Positions 36,541 through 48,390 of a stretch of 64,000 nt of DNA are shown in pieces. This stretch comes from Botryotinia globosa (taxonomy: Eukaryota > Ascomycota > Leotiomycetes > Helotiales > Sclerotiniaceae). The DNA lies in the NCBI GenBank assembly GCA_014898425.1, contig RCSZ01000008.1, positions 1,065,501-1,129,500 of the forward strand. The letters run 5' to 3'. Position numbers and translations under genes: made by a program. The notes beneath the pieces were generated by a model. The model was given only the letters and a program-made list of their open reading frames with translations, had not been told where the DNA came from and did no database searches. The first letter of the stretch is position 1; each line of letters begins with the position of its first letter.

Positions 36541-36933
36541 TTACAGCAAAACCTCTCTATAAGGATTTTCTTTATAAAAATAATCTCTATTCTTATTTTT
36601 TTTGATCCTAAAAATTTTCAGAATCAAAAAAAGTCTATATCCTTCAAACCTTTTTATAAGGATATTCTTATATTGTTCGATTTTAAAATTATATATATTT
36701 TTATTAAATCGATAGAATTATTAGAATTAATTATTATATAATTAATTGTAATTAATTTTTATAAAAATAAATAAAGTTGTAAAATAGTCATAGAATATAA
36801 TTTGATTAGAATTAATTGGAAATAGATTACTATTATATTAGGATTAGTTGAATATCTTTATATAAAGATATCTCTATATACGCTTAAAAATGATTACAAA
36901 AATCGATATTCTTATAGAGAGGTTTTACTGTAA
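36541..36933. mobile_element. pogo/Tc1-type MITE, 393 bp
   Basis: Terminal inverted repeats of at least 23 bp (left starts TTACAGCAAAACCTCTC, right inverted starts TTACAGTAAAACCTCTC; one C/T difference). TA target duplication at 36539-36540 and 36934-36935. The interior is extremely AT-rich with no frame, so it is a non-autonomous element, probably RIP-modified. TIRs beginning CAGTAAAACCTC with a TA duplication are characteristic of pogo/Tigger-like elements of the Tc1-mariner superfamily. Confidence 0.8.
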
Positions 36934-36935
36934 TA

Positions 36936-38283
36936 CCTACTTGTTACTAACCTGGCTGAGTACTCGATCGACTATATCGATCCATGATTCGAAAATCCGA
37001 TACTGTAATTACCCGAAGTAATTAATGCCCAATAAGGTTATCTCCTCTTCCAAGCTCCTCTTCCAAGCTTCAAAACAAGAGAATAAGAGAATAGGAAAAC
37101 ACAAAGAAACTTTATTAAATACCTAGGCTCTAGGTACGAGACTTCCCTAGGTAAAGACCTAGGGAATCGTGAGAATGTAAGATTAATCTCATGAATCGCG
37201 GTTCGTACTGTGTATTTTCAAGATGCGAAATTTGTATGTCTGAGATGTTGTCTGGGCTTCTAGGTAGCGAGGGGGGTGGTATTTATTACTGGGTATGATC
37301 CATTGATCGCAGGATAATTATGGTATACATAGTGTAGGTAAGATCTTACATACTAATCATGTCTCAACGCACCAACCTCCCTCCCATCATTGCAAAGTAT
37401 ATTTGTTTCCATCAATCGAAATGCGAGCCGGACTGAATCAAACTGCACCGAACAGCAGAGAACGGGGCTAGAAGGAAGACAAAAGAGTCCGGAGAAACCC
37501 AATGGGGAGTGGACACAGTGGAGACCCCGCGATGAAATTCAAAGAATGGATTCGGGATGAAATGAGATGCAAAAAATGGGTGAATTGTAATTTGTGGATG
37601 AGAGATTTTCAGGAAGATGGAGACTTCTGGACTTTTTTGATAGTTATCGATGGTGGAATTTAGTTATGTATCTAGTATGTATGTACACATTGAAAACGGT
37701 CTTGATTCATAAAGAGGTAGTTAGGGGCCAGTACTAGATTCATGTCGAGAGTGAAAGATTCAATATCTGTATACAGTGTCACGGTCATAGGATGTAGGGC
37801 CTCAAGGGGTATGTAACAATAAACCCTTAAACATATTGAATGTCGAAGAGAGCCTATATACATACAAATTATATAATTTCATAGTATTGAAAGAATTAAT
37901 GAAAAATCTTTGTGCTATATTATACTTAATTAATTTATTACTAGTATCTACTCTGATATATAATACCCTTTATAAACCTTGAATTCCTTTATTAAAATTT
38001 AAAGAATTAAGATAAAATTAAATGTATCGATATTTATATATTCAAAGTGATATAATATATTATCACGGTATCAAGTACTCTATAACTAAGTCATATAACC
38101 TCAAAAGGGTATAAGTAGTTTAATCAACATCAAACCTACTAAGTAGAGTTATAACTAATCCGTGATATATATTAATATTTATTTTATTTTTAATTTTTTT
38201 AATTTTATAAACTATTCTCATCAATATTTTGATATTCTTATATATTAAAAGATCTATTTCTTTTAAACATATAAAACTTATTA
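36936..38283. other. AT-rich flank of the palindromic element
   Basis: Composition drifts from ordinary to very AT-rich after about 37860. No frame with gene-like content. A CCTAGG-rich patch lies near 37130-37165. Confidence 0.4.
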
Positions 38284-39100
38284 AATCGACCACTCTACTT
38301 TCGAGCCTCTGTTTTATACCACCCTTTTACACCAAAAATCACTTTTTGATCTATCAACATCTCTATTGATATTCAATATAATTTGATAAAAATTTATATA
38401 TTTATAATTCAAACTATTTTAAGTTTATATTAGAATTTTTAGAATTTTAGGATTTTTCTGAATCGATTTCTCAAGCTTTGAAATATTGATTTTCGATTTA
38501 TATATTTATAAATTATATATAAATTTAAAATTTAATAAAATCTATAATAACTTGTAAGGAAAAATAGCTAAAAATAAATTATAAAATTGATTATAAATTT
38601 ATAAGATATTTAATTCGAAAAATCTTGAAAAAATGAAAAATTCCTGATAAATAAATATTTAAAAGAATACCCTCAAAATTACAAGGATTATTTATATTAC
38701 TTTTAACTCACTATCTATTATATCTCTATATTTATTCATTTTTTTAAATTTCTTTTTGAATTTCTATATAGATTGAGATTTGAATTTTTCAAAAAGATAT
38801 ATAATTTTCTTTTAATAATTATTATTAAAAAGTTATGAAAGATTTTATAAAATTTTAAATTTGTATATGATTTATATATAAATTAAAAATCGATATTTTG
38901 AAGCTCTAAAAATCGATCCAGAAAAATCCTAAAATTCTAAAAATTCTAATATAAGCTGAGAATAGCTTAAATTATATAAATCTAAATTTTTATTAAATTA
39001 TATTCAATATTGATAGAGATATTGATAGACCAAAAAAGTGATTTTTGGTGTAAAAGGGTGGCCCGAAAGAGGAGTGGCCCGAAAGTAGGGTGGTCGACTT
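38284..39100. mobile_element. Palindromic AT-rich element, copy 1 (about 817 bp)
   Basis: The left third is the inverted complement of the right third. Outer ends are ATCGACCACTCTACTTTCG and, inverted, GTCGACCACCCTACTTTCG. The similarity continues inwards for roughly 280-300 bp through the CTTTTACACCAAAAATCAC motif. No coding frame, so a non-autonomous DNA element with long TIRs. A second copy lies at 45696-46828. The target duplication is not clear. Confidence 0.75.
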
Positions 39101-40973
39101 ATCTGATCAACTTTAAACCCTTTATTTACTTTTATTCAATTGAATTGATAATTATATAACATTCGAATAATATTATTTTATTTATTATATTCTATATTAT
39201 CAAAATAATAAATAAATTAATAAAAATAATAGTATTATAATTGAAAATAAATAATATGAAGAATATATAAATTAGAAAGAGAAATAAAAGTTGAAAAGAA
39301 AATCTATATATATCAATAAAAATAAATAAATCTAATTGATTGAATAAACGATTTAATTTTTTATTAATAAGAAATATAAGAAATATTTTCTTATAATAAC
39401 TTTTTTAATTATCTATTAAAAAATGCCTTTGAATTTTCTCTACTTTTATTCATTCTAAAGATTTAATTGATTATCAAATTATATATATAATTTTAATATA
39501 ATATTTTATACCAATCAAAAAACGTTATATTATAAAAATATGTAATCTTTAGCCAGATTATATAATTTGCCCAACCCTACTTGTATAACATAGACTGTCT
39601 TGTGAGTCGTGACTCGTGAGTCGCGTGTTCTTTTTATATACTCCATAGTAATATATTTTACTTTTATCCAGACAACATTATACAAAACCATCCCTACCAA
39701 CTCCTCATCCTCATCCTCATCCTCGGTTCTACATTGCCAGAAGCGAATCAGCAAATCTTTCTCTCCTCCATTTCATTACCTAGGTAGGTACTTTGCAGGA
39801 ATGATTAGGACCTAGGTCCCGTTGAAGTGGAGATCCGACACCGTTTTGGGATCGTTATTCATGGGGGGTGAAAATTCTCAAACAGGGAAATACGAGATGA
39901 AACGAGCTATTGTTTGTAATTTTGTTGATCCTGGGAGGGAGGGATTGATGGAATGGGATGGGATGGGATGGGATGGGATGGTTTTGTGATGGAAAATTCA
40001 TCTTATGTTTGCATGTTTGTACTGTACTTGGCTGTCTATGTAGGATAGAGGTAGTGAGTGATATTTCATGATATGATAGGAGGTAGGTGGACTGTCGTGA
40101 TGATGAAAATACCAACAAAACAATCCTACTTCTCTTCCCTTCCCTTCCCTTCCCATTCAATGCAAATCAATCCATCTCCACACCCCTATACGAATATTTC
40201 CCAAGGTTGAATATCGCAAACACAATCCACAACCTATTTTCAGAACTCGCCCTGGTGCTTCGCCCCTCGTGTAACTTGTTCGCTCGTACCTTGAATTTAT
40301 TTATACCTCACTGTGCATATATGCATGCAGAGGTTTTACTGTACCTAAATCGATGGATGCATATGCATTTGCATATGGCGTAAGCTCCTTCATTCACAAG
40401 GCGTAATCACCGTCTAGCATATTTTTGCAAGAAAAGAAGAGGAAAAAGGGGCACCCGGTATTAAAGTTTTCACGTGCCAAGAAGTTTCCCCTTACGTGGA
40501 TGGTCTAGAGTGGCCCGACCCGCAGGTAGAGGACTCTGTACGGATGGATGGATGGATGGATGGATGCATGCGTAATTAATTACTCAGCCCCTACCTAGTG
40601 TGTGTGTGTGTGAGTGTGAGTGTGAGTGTGAGTGTGAAGTGTGCAGGAACTGTGAAGACTTTTTTTGAGAGGCGATGGATGAAGATGGGGAAGATGGGGA
40701 TGGTGAAGATGAACGGTTTGGTTTATACTGGTCGAGGTAGTGTAGTTACTAGTTACTAGTAAGGTGGTTATTGACTAGTTTGTGTAATTCATGTAGTTTG
40801 TGTAGTTCATGTAGTTCATGTAGTTCATGTAGTACAAAGTAAGTACGGGAGTTGTCTACAGAGTGGAGCATTGGAGAAATTGTAAACTAATTCCCTACAA
40901 AGTAATAAATGAGACTTGACTGACATGACATGACATGACATGACAGACAGACTAACAGATTTTATGAAGGATG

Positions 40974-41190
40974 GTGAGTGAGTGAGTGAGTGAGTGAGTG
41001 AGTGAGTGAGTGAGTGAGTGAGTGAGTGATTGATTGATTGAGTGAGTGAGTGAGTGAGTGATTGATTGATTGAGTGAGTGAGTGAGTGATTGATTGATTG
41101 AGTGAGTGAGTGAGTGATTGATTGATTGAGTGATTGACTGATTGAGTGATTGACTGACTGATTGATTGACTGACTGACTGACTGACTGAC
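40974..41190. repeat. (TGAG)n/(TGAT)n/(TGAC)n compound microsatellite
   Basis: About 215 bp of tetranucleotides TGAG interspersed with TGAT and TGAC blocks. The antisense frame 41211-40825 (Ser/Gln/Asn/His repeats) is only the translation of this tract. Confidence 0.95.
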
Positions 41191-41880
41191 TGACATGTTT
41201 AACATATTCACGGCGTCAGAATCCTAGGAAATCCATGGATGAATGGATGAAATGGATGAAATGTGAAAATATCCACGACTCTGGATGAAGGGTGGCGTTT
41301 TTAGAGGCTCGTGGCGTTTTAAGGTACCCGACGCCACCTGGGCACCTCAATCATGGATGGCGGGGGTTATTGTGTACTGTAATTTATATCATCTGATGAT
41401 CTGTCGGGTACCTTTTGTTTTGGCTGATGTGCAGATTCTGTAACGACTTTGTAACACCTGCATTCCAGGTTATATCAGGGGATGAATGCTTGGGAGAGGA
41501 TAGTTATAGATGCTGGATGGGGGATGAGGAAAGGAGAGAGGAGAGAGTGAAAGTAGAGAGTAAAAGGTATCGAGGTATAGAGAAAAGGATAGAGTCTAGA
41601 GAAAAGGATAGAGTATAGATAGAGAATCGAGAGTAGATGGAGAGAGTAATTAATCATTAATCAATCAGTCATTGACCCTCTCTCACCCCTTCCTCTCCTT
41701 CTACCTTTCAATGCTTCCTATCTACATACTAATCTCTCAGGGGTTCACAGCAAGCAAGCAAGCAAGCAACCTAAGCATTAATTACTGCACATTTCTTTTT
41801 TTAAATCCATCCTTAAACCTCGGAAACACATCTTTTTCATCCAAACACTTGCATTTGGTCGGTCTATTGGAAGACTCTCT

Positions 41881-41976
41881 GTCACTGTCACTGTCACTGT
41901 CTCTCTCTCTCTCTCTCTCTCTCTCCCTCTCCCTCTCTCTCTCCCTCTCCCTCACCCTCTCACCCTCTCACCATCT
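41881..41976. repeat. CT-rich microsatellite
   Basis: CTGTCA trimer-like start followed by (CT)n and CCCTCT repeats, located about 470 nt before the bestrophin-like start codon; a likely leader/promoter pyrimidine tract. Confidence 0.85.
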
Positions 41977-42442
41977 TTCTTGATTCGGCATAAAAAAAGA
42001 AAAAGAGATCCAATACACAACCTTACATGACTCTCACTCTTTGACCAAGATCTTCTCCAATTCTTTTCCACGCTCCAGCATTTCATAGCAGACTCAAGAA
42101 CCGGGTTAACTCACGAACCCATTCACATATCGAGCTATATACAGTATACTCCGTACATACTCCGTACATACATATTAACCAGACCAGGTATTTCAAAGAT
42201 ACGAAGCAAATCTGATTCACTTTGTCAAGTCCGTTCACTCGTTCATACCACACATCCGCCCACGTCCGCCGCATAAACGAATCTCGACCTTAGGTTTCCT
42301 TTACAAACACCCTCTACCCACAATTTTTGATACCCACCGCGGCTTCCAGATTCCAGACACTCTTTTCTCCAATCATTCTAGACTCCTATTTTGAGTCGAC
42401 CCAACCTTCCAAGCCTTAAAGAATTTCCACAAAACCGACATC

Positions 42443-44359
42443 ATGGCCGATGATTTTGGGGGTCATGACCCATCAACTTCCTCAACTCTTCCTCACGACA
42501 ATCCCAATCCAACCGTTATTCATCCCAATCCTGAGAAGATTACTCCTAGTAGACAGAGCACGATGAGGTCTAAGGGTGCATTTGATGTACATGCTAGTGG
42601 AGCGACCACTCCAAGTTCTTTCAAGAGACAAAGCAGACATGATTTAAATTTGGACGATTATTTTGTATGTTTATATCCTCTCTTTGCTTCCAGTCAGATC
42701 TGCCACCTTTCATCTGATTCACCCAAGACTCAGACCTTCATAAACCTTCGAATATGACTAATAATCTCTTCATCAATAGGTCGGTCCAAGAAACCTCGAT
42801 GCTCATTCCAAACTTCCATATTTTATGCGCCTTCATGGATCCGTTATTCCTCGAATGATAGTACCTCTTTTCTGGATCGCATGTTGGTCTACTTTAATTA
42901 CGTGTATTTCGAAATTTTCGGGTACAGAATTGGCTGTCAATACCTTACTTTTGACGGTCCTTGGTTTTGTTATTTCTTTGGCATTAAGTTTTAAGAGTAC
43001 AACTGCTTATGAACGGTTGGTTTCCCTCTCTCATTTCTTTCCCTTTTTGGATGGAAAGTATGCATCAAAAATTCGAGCGCAGCGAGCTAAAGGGGGTTTG
43101 GGGGCTTGCCCCCATATATTCTACCATTTTACCAGTCAATGTTAGACATTGAATGGTCAGATTTCTTTGGAATGACGCTCCGCTGGCTCTCCGAGGGCCA
43201 TTGCCATGGAGGCAGACCAAATTATTCAAAACGTTATACATGGAGCTTTCACTAACAAAATAATAGTTATTCCGATGGACGTAAAGCATGGGCATCTCTG
43301 TCGGTTCAATCCCGCAACTTAGCTCGATTCATCTGGGTCAACATCCAAGAACGTGAGGGGGACATGGGAAAAGAAGATCTCCTTGCAAAAGTAACTGGTA
43401 TCAATCTCGTTCTTACCTTTGCTGTTGCTCTCAAACATAAACTTCGTTTCGAACCATATGCCCACTATGCCGATATCTCTGCTTTAACTCACCATCTCAA
43501 TACTTATGCTCAATCGGCCACCACTCCCGAAGTCCTCATTGAGAAGAAGAGAACACCATGGAAGCGCACTGGTGAATACCTTGGCCTTAGTTTCGCTGCT
43601 AGTAACCCCCGAAAAGCCATCAAGAGATCCAGCAAGCCCGTTGGAAATCTTCCCAATGAAGTCCTCACCTACTTAAACTCTTATGTCGATGGAACCATCC
43701 GCAACGGCACTCTCGATTCTCCCGTTGTCTTGGGTCAAATTCTCGGTTGCATCAACGCCCTCACCGATTGTTCCGCCGCCGCTGAACGTGTTCTTCAAAC
43801 TCCTCTCCCCATCGGCTACAACATCCTCATTTCCCAAATTGTCTACCTCTACGTCTACCTTCTCCCCTTCCAACTTTATGCTTCTCTCCAATGGATTACC
43901 ATCCCAGGAACCATCGCCGCCGCATACATCATTGTCGGTCTCATGGCCATCGGAAACGAACTTGAAAACCCCTTTGGAAACGATGTCAATGATCTTCCTC
44001 TCGATCACTACTGCGCCGAGCTCGCTCGCGACTTTGATATCCTCACATCCGTCAAAGCACCTTCCTGGGATGAGATCGTCTACGGAAGAAAAGAACGCGT
44101 GACGGCAGATACCGAGGAAGAATTGATGCGCGAAAACAAAGTTCTCTGGCCACTCAGCAACTCTGGTGTCCGCATGTGGAGAAACAGAGATGAGAAGGAA
44201 ATCCGCGATGCGTTGGCTGCAAAGGTCGTTGTGGCGGATCGAAAGAGTAGAGATGCGTTTACGAGTGCGGGAGAGGGAAGAGCGAGTACGACGAGAGCTA
44301 GGAGTGGAAAGAGTGATTTGAGTGCCGAAAGTGCCGATAGTGCCGATAGTGCTGCTTAG
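42443..44359 (+). CDS. Bestrophin-like (UPF0187/YneE) anion channel, 516 aa
   Basis: Three exons: 42443-42664, 42780-43015, 43267-44359. A Ser/Pro-rich cytosolic N-tail is followed by the family block SKLPYFMRLHGSVIPRMIVP, two membrane helices, and the hallmark STTAYERYSDGRKAWASL. Both introns sit within the first half; the second splits the RYSDGR motif. Later come PLPIGYNILISQIVYLYVYLLPFQ (membrane) and IGNELENPFGNDVNDLPLDHYC, the conserved acidic ion-binding region of bestrophins. The C-tail ends with SAES-ADS-ADSAA repeats. The family forms pentameric chloride/anion channels; the fungal members' location is probably plasma or vacuolar membrane (inference). The second intron is 251 nt, much longer than others in the window. 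Confidence 0.9.
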
Positions 44360-44676
44360 TTGGAAAGAATGATATGAGTGAGCGAGAGCGAAAATGGTGG
44401 ATTGTACAGATATTCGGAATGGAAAAGCGTGGATTGGATGGGCTGGGATTGGATGGGATAAATTGTTGGTGAAGAAAAACAAATGAATGCAGTTTGGATG
44501 AGCGGACTGGAGTATATCATACCTTCTTATGACAGTCAAAATTCCATGATTGGTACGCACGCAAGGCAGAAAATGGGTTGTATGTATGTTTGTATGTATG
44601 TATGTAGGATTTATCGGCGTTTTTGGAAGGAGAATAATGGAGTTGTTTGGTTGGATGTAGTTTATTGTTTTGTATT
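44360..44676. other. 3' flank of the bestrophin-like gene
   Basis: Includes the 3' UTR and a short (GTAT)n run at about 44582-44605. No further gene. Confidence 0.4.
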
Positions 44677-44852
44677 TTATTTTACATTTAGTTTACATTT
44701 ACTTTACATTTACTTTACATTTATTTTACATTTATTTTACATTTATTTTACATTTATTTTACATTTATTTTACATTTATTTTACATTTATTTTACATTTA
44801 TTTTACATTTATTTTACATTTATTTTACATTTATTTTACATTTATTTTACAT
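44677..44852. repeat. 11-bp minisatellite, about 16 copies
   Basis: Unit TTTACATTTAT, head to tail, with the first few units diverged (TTTACATTTAC/G). The open plus frame through it is a period-11 artefact. Confidence 0.92.
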
Positions 44853-45069
44853 TGATTGAGAGATTATTCATTGAGAAATACAATAGTATATTTTGAGAAA
44901 TCTTGAATTAACTTGAATGTTAGGGTTTTCATACCTAGTTATTATATGTGTTTTACTATATTGTACTATCAATCATGTACGGTGTATCGTTATACTGACC
45001 TTTTGACTTGGTCTTCTGAGTCGATGTTGATCGCCACTCTGGATTATCTATCAAGCAGGGTGAGCGCAA

Positions 45070-45550
45070 AGATAGGGGAGGGAAGGAGGGAAGGAGGGAA
45101 GGAGGGAAGGAAGGAGGAAGGAGGGAAGGAGGGAAGGAGGGAAGGAGGGAAGGAGGGAAGGAGGGAAGGAGGGAAGGAGGGAAGGAGGGAAGGAGTGAAG
45201 GAGGGAAGGAGGAGGAGGAAGGAGGGAAGGAGGGAAGGAGGGAAGGAGGGAAGGAGGGAAGGAGGGAAGGAGGGAAGGAGGGGAAGGAGGGAAGGAGGAA
45301 GGAGGGAAGGAGGGAAGGAGGGAAGGAGGGAAGGAGGGAAGGAGGGAAGAGGGAAGGAGGGAAGGAGGGAAGGAGGGAAGGAGGGAAGGAGGAAGGAGGG
45401 AAGGAGGGAAGGAGGGAAGGAGGGAAGGAGGGAAGGAGGAAGGAGGGAAGGAGGGAAGGAGGGAAGGAGGGAAGGAGGGAAGGAGGGAGGAGGGAAGGAG
45501 GGAAGGAGGGAAGGAGGGAAGGAGGGAAGAGAAGAGAAGGAGAAGGAACA
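45070..45550. repeat. Polypurine GGGAAGGA array, about 470 bp
   Basis: Almost pure purine on the plus strand: 8-bp GGAGGGAA units with occasional shortened variants (GGAGGAAG, GGGAAGAG). Long homopurine tracts with mirror symmetry can form triplex (H-DNA). Both-strand frames through it are artefacts. Confidence 0.95.
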
Positions 45551-45695
45551 GAGTCATTTTCTCTATCTAATAAATATTAAAAAGATAAAATAGAAATTCT
45601 TATATTATTATATCTATGATGGATACATATAATTAATATTTTCTAGAGATAGAGATGAATATTAAATGGATAAGGAATATGAGGAGGTATTGATT

Positions 45696-46828
45696 AAGTT
45701 GATTATTTTACTTTCGGATTATTTTTCTTTTGGGTTATTCTTTTATATCAAAAATCACTTTTTGATTTATCAATATCTTTGTTAACATTGAATATAATTT
45801 AATAAAAATATATATATATATAATTCAAATTATTTTAAATCTATTCTGAATTTTTTCGTTTTTTAGAATTCTTGTGGATTGATTTCTGAAGCTTCAAAAT
45901 ATTAATTTTAATTTACATAAAATCTATATATAAATTTGAAGAAAAAATAGCTAAAAATAAATTATAAATTTTATTATAAATTTATCAGATTTTTAATTTG
46001 AAAGATTTTTAAAAAATAAAAATTCTTTGTAAATAAATATTTAAAGGGGTACCCTTAAAATTGCAGGGATTATTTATATTATCTTTACTTCACTATATAC
46101 TATATTTTTTATTTTTTTATATTTTTATATTTTTTTTATAAGTTTTATCCCCTATACCGCTGAGAATGGGCTCCCTCGCTTAATAGGGTCTTATTGACCA
46201 ATTAGATTATCAAGATTCCTTGAATTTAATCTAATATTTACATTTATTTTTTGATATAAAATTCAATCAATATTTTTTCTATATCAAAACTTCCAATATA
46301 ATAATATATACTAATTCTCCACAATCTTTTCTTTTTTTTTGAAATTATAAAAAATCGATATTTGAAATCAAGATTTAATAATATAAAAAATGTAACTGAA
46401 AATCCATTAAAATAACTATTCTATTCAATAAGGCTTTATTATTCAAGGTATATCGCACGGACCACTTTTGAAGCTCATTCTCAGCGGTATAAGGGATATA
46501 AATTTAGATTTCAATTTTTCAAAAAGATATACATTTTTTTTTAATAATTGCTATTAAAAAGTTATTAAAGATTTTATAAAAATTTAAATTTACATATGAT
46601 TTCTATATAAATTGAAAATCGATATTTGAAGCTTTAGAAATCGATCTAGAAAAATCCTAAAAATCTAAAAAAAATCAAATAGATTTAAAATAATTTGAAT
46701 TATATAAAAGTATATTTTTATTAAATTATATTTAATATTTATAAAGATATTGACAGATCAAAAAAGTGATTTTTGATATAAAAGAATGGTTTAAAATAGA
46801 TGTGGTTTGAAAGTAGGATAATTGATAG
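45696..46828. mobile_element. Palindromic AT-rich element, copy 2, RIP-degraded, with nested insertion
   Basis: Same structure as copy 1 (38284-39100). Outer ends read GTTGATTATTTTACTTTCG at the left, and TGAAAGTAGGATAATTGAT at the right in place of the copy-1 sequence CGAAAGTAGGGTGGTCGAC. Every difference at these ends is C-to-T or G-to-A. Internal motifs CAAAAATCAC...TTGA and AAAGTGATTTTTGATATAAAAG match copy 1. Longer than copy 1 because of a 349-bp insertion at 46148-46496. Confidence 0.72.
46148..46496. mobile_element. Nested MITE, 349 bp, inside copy 2
   Basis: Terminal inverted repeats TCCCCTATACCGCTGAGAAT (left) and, inverted, TCCCTTATACCGCTGAGAAT (right), flanked on both sides by TA (46146-46147 and 46497-46498). 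Copy 1 shows the uninterrupted target near 38750-38780, which supports insertion. AT-rich interior with no frame. Confidence 0.72.
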
Positions 46829-48390
46829 TTTAGGTAATATTCTCTTTATATAAAGAAAATAGATATAAATTATAATACTATTGAATTCAATATATCTCTT
46901 TACGAAGTCAATTCAATAGATTTCTAAATTTTTAGATTTTTAAATATAAATTATTATTATTATTTTTAATAAATAATTTATAGTATATAATATAAGATTA
47001 TATAATTTATAATTTTTTTATAAATAATTGTTTAATTTTTCATAAATGAGATGCGAAAAGAGATGAGAAAGAGATGGAAAAGAGACTCTATCAGCGTAGG
47101 ATATAAATAATCAGTTGAATAACCCCAGAACTATTAAAAGCTGATTATTTAATAATCATTAAGAAATTAATATTAATAAAATTTAACCTCAGAATTACTA
47201 ATTTGATTTGTAATAAATCTATAATCAATAATATTATAAAAAGAAATATTTGTATAATTATAATATCACAATTTTGAAAGAATAATTTATAAATAATTGG
47301 ATATATTTTAATTTGATTAGAATATAAGATTAATTTTGAATAGAATCTAATATAATCTTTTATTAAAACTGTTAGATCCTTCCGATATATTCCTTACTAC
47401 TGAGCCCTGACAAAATCATAGAATCTCTAAAAGAATTAGAATATTCATAATATTTACATTATTATATTATATTAGATGTAGAGAATTAACTTTCTTCTGA
47501 CATTTATTCTATTCCATTTATTCTATAGATGTGTTTTTATATTCCATCACAGCTCTTATATATCGACTATACTTTAGACTATCTAATCTTATCCTATTAG
47601 ATACTCGATCTAACCCATCTAGCCCACCTCATTATCTAATATCTAATATCTACTATCCACCAAGCTCGATACATCTCATCTCGTAGCATTCATCCAAGAT
47701 CTCAACGAGAGATCTCAAACGAACCATACCTACCTATGTCCACGTAGTATTTATATCATCGCACCACACACCACCCCAATCCCGTGTTCCCCAAAGCCAG
47801 AACAAGGCAAGGGCAAGCGCAATATATGAATCAAATCACATCCACAGTTCTCGATTTTCTACATCCATCACAAAGACACGACGATATGCATGAGATGCTG
47901 AATATGATACATGACAAGTAAGATAGTAAATACGAGCAAAGCAGTACACGCATACCACCTATTGCTATCTACATACCTAGTTACCTAGTAGGCAGATGTA
48001 CCGATACTAGATGAATGGGAATACAAATACGAGCGTGATACTAAATGATATGTTATGATATGATATTGAGGATCTAGGTACAGAACGAACTTATCCTTTT
48101 TCGAGACTGCACCATCTATATCCGATAGTAAGAATCTTGAGGCCAAGAAATACAAATACACGGAATACGTCATGAATCGAGTAACTATATCTTTCATGTA
48201 GAGTCACTTGACCAGCGCTTGTAAACCTGGAATTCATTCGGGCAGACTCCCACCCAAGTCTATTCAAATTCTGTTCAAAAATCGTTGTAAAAGTATCGAT
48301 TTCGTATATTCTAACCTATCCCAATTCCTAGATACACACAAACCCGGTACTCCTAAACCGCATACCCCCGACCTTCTCCTCAACCAAACC
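46829..48390. other. AT-rich island then promoter-distal flank of esterase gene
   Basis: 46829-47600 is very AT-rich, with no frame. 47600-48390 returns to normal composition. The plus frame 48208-48522 overlaps the 3' end of the esterase gene and has no motif. Confidence 0.4.

Larger units (their letters stand above)
39101..42442. other. AT-rich then microsatellite-rich upstream region of the bestrophin gene
   Basis: 39101-39540 is AT-rich debris. From 39600 there are many simple repeats: TCATCC near 39706, GGGAT near 39957, ATGG near 40541, GTGTGA near 40600, TTCATGTAG near 40797, TGAG/TGAT 40974-41190, CAAG near 41750, CT 41901-41956. The frames here simply read through repeats. The last about 300 nt, with the CT tract, should be the promoter/leader of the channel gene. 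Confidence 0.5.

Noticed and set aside
40825..41211. Ser/Gln/Asn-repeat protein on the minus strand
   Set aside because: Translation of the TGAG/TGAT/TGAC microsatellite.
43673..44560. 295-residue minus frame opposite the bestrophin-like gene
   Set aside because: Antisense shadow of a well-conserved coding exon.
44483..44896. FYIYFTFILHL-repeat frame
   Set aside because: Artefact of the 11-bp minisatellite, whose unit gives an 11-residue period.
44913..45593. EGGKEGRR-repeat and SLLPSFPP-repeat frames
   Set aside because: Both strands of the purine array read open; not coding.
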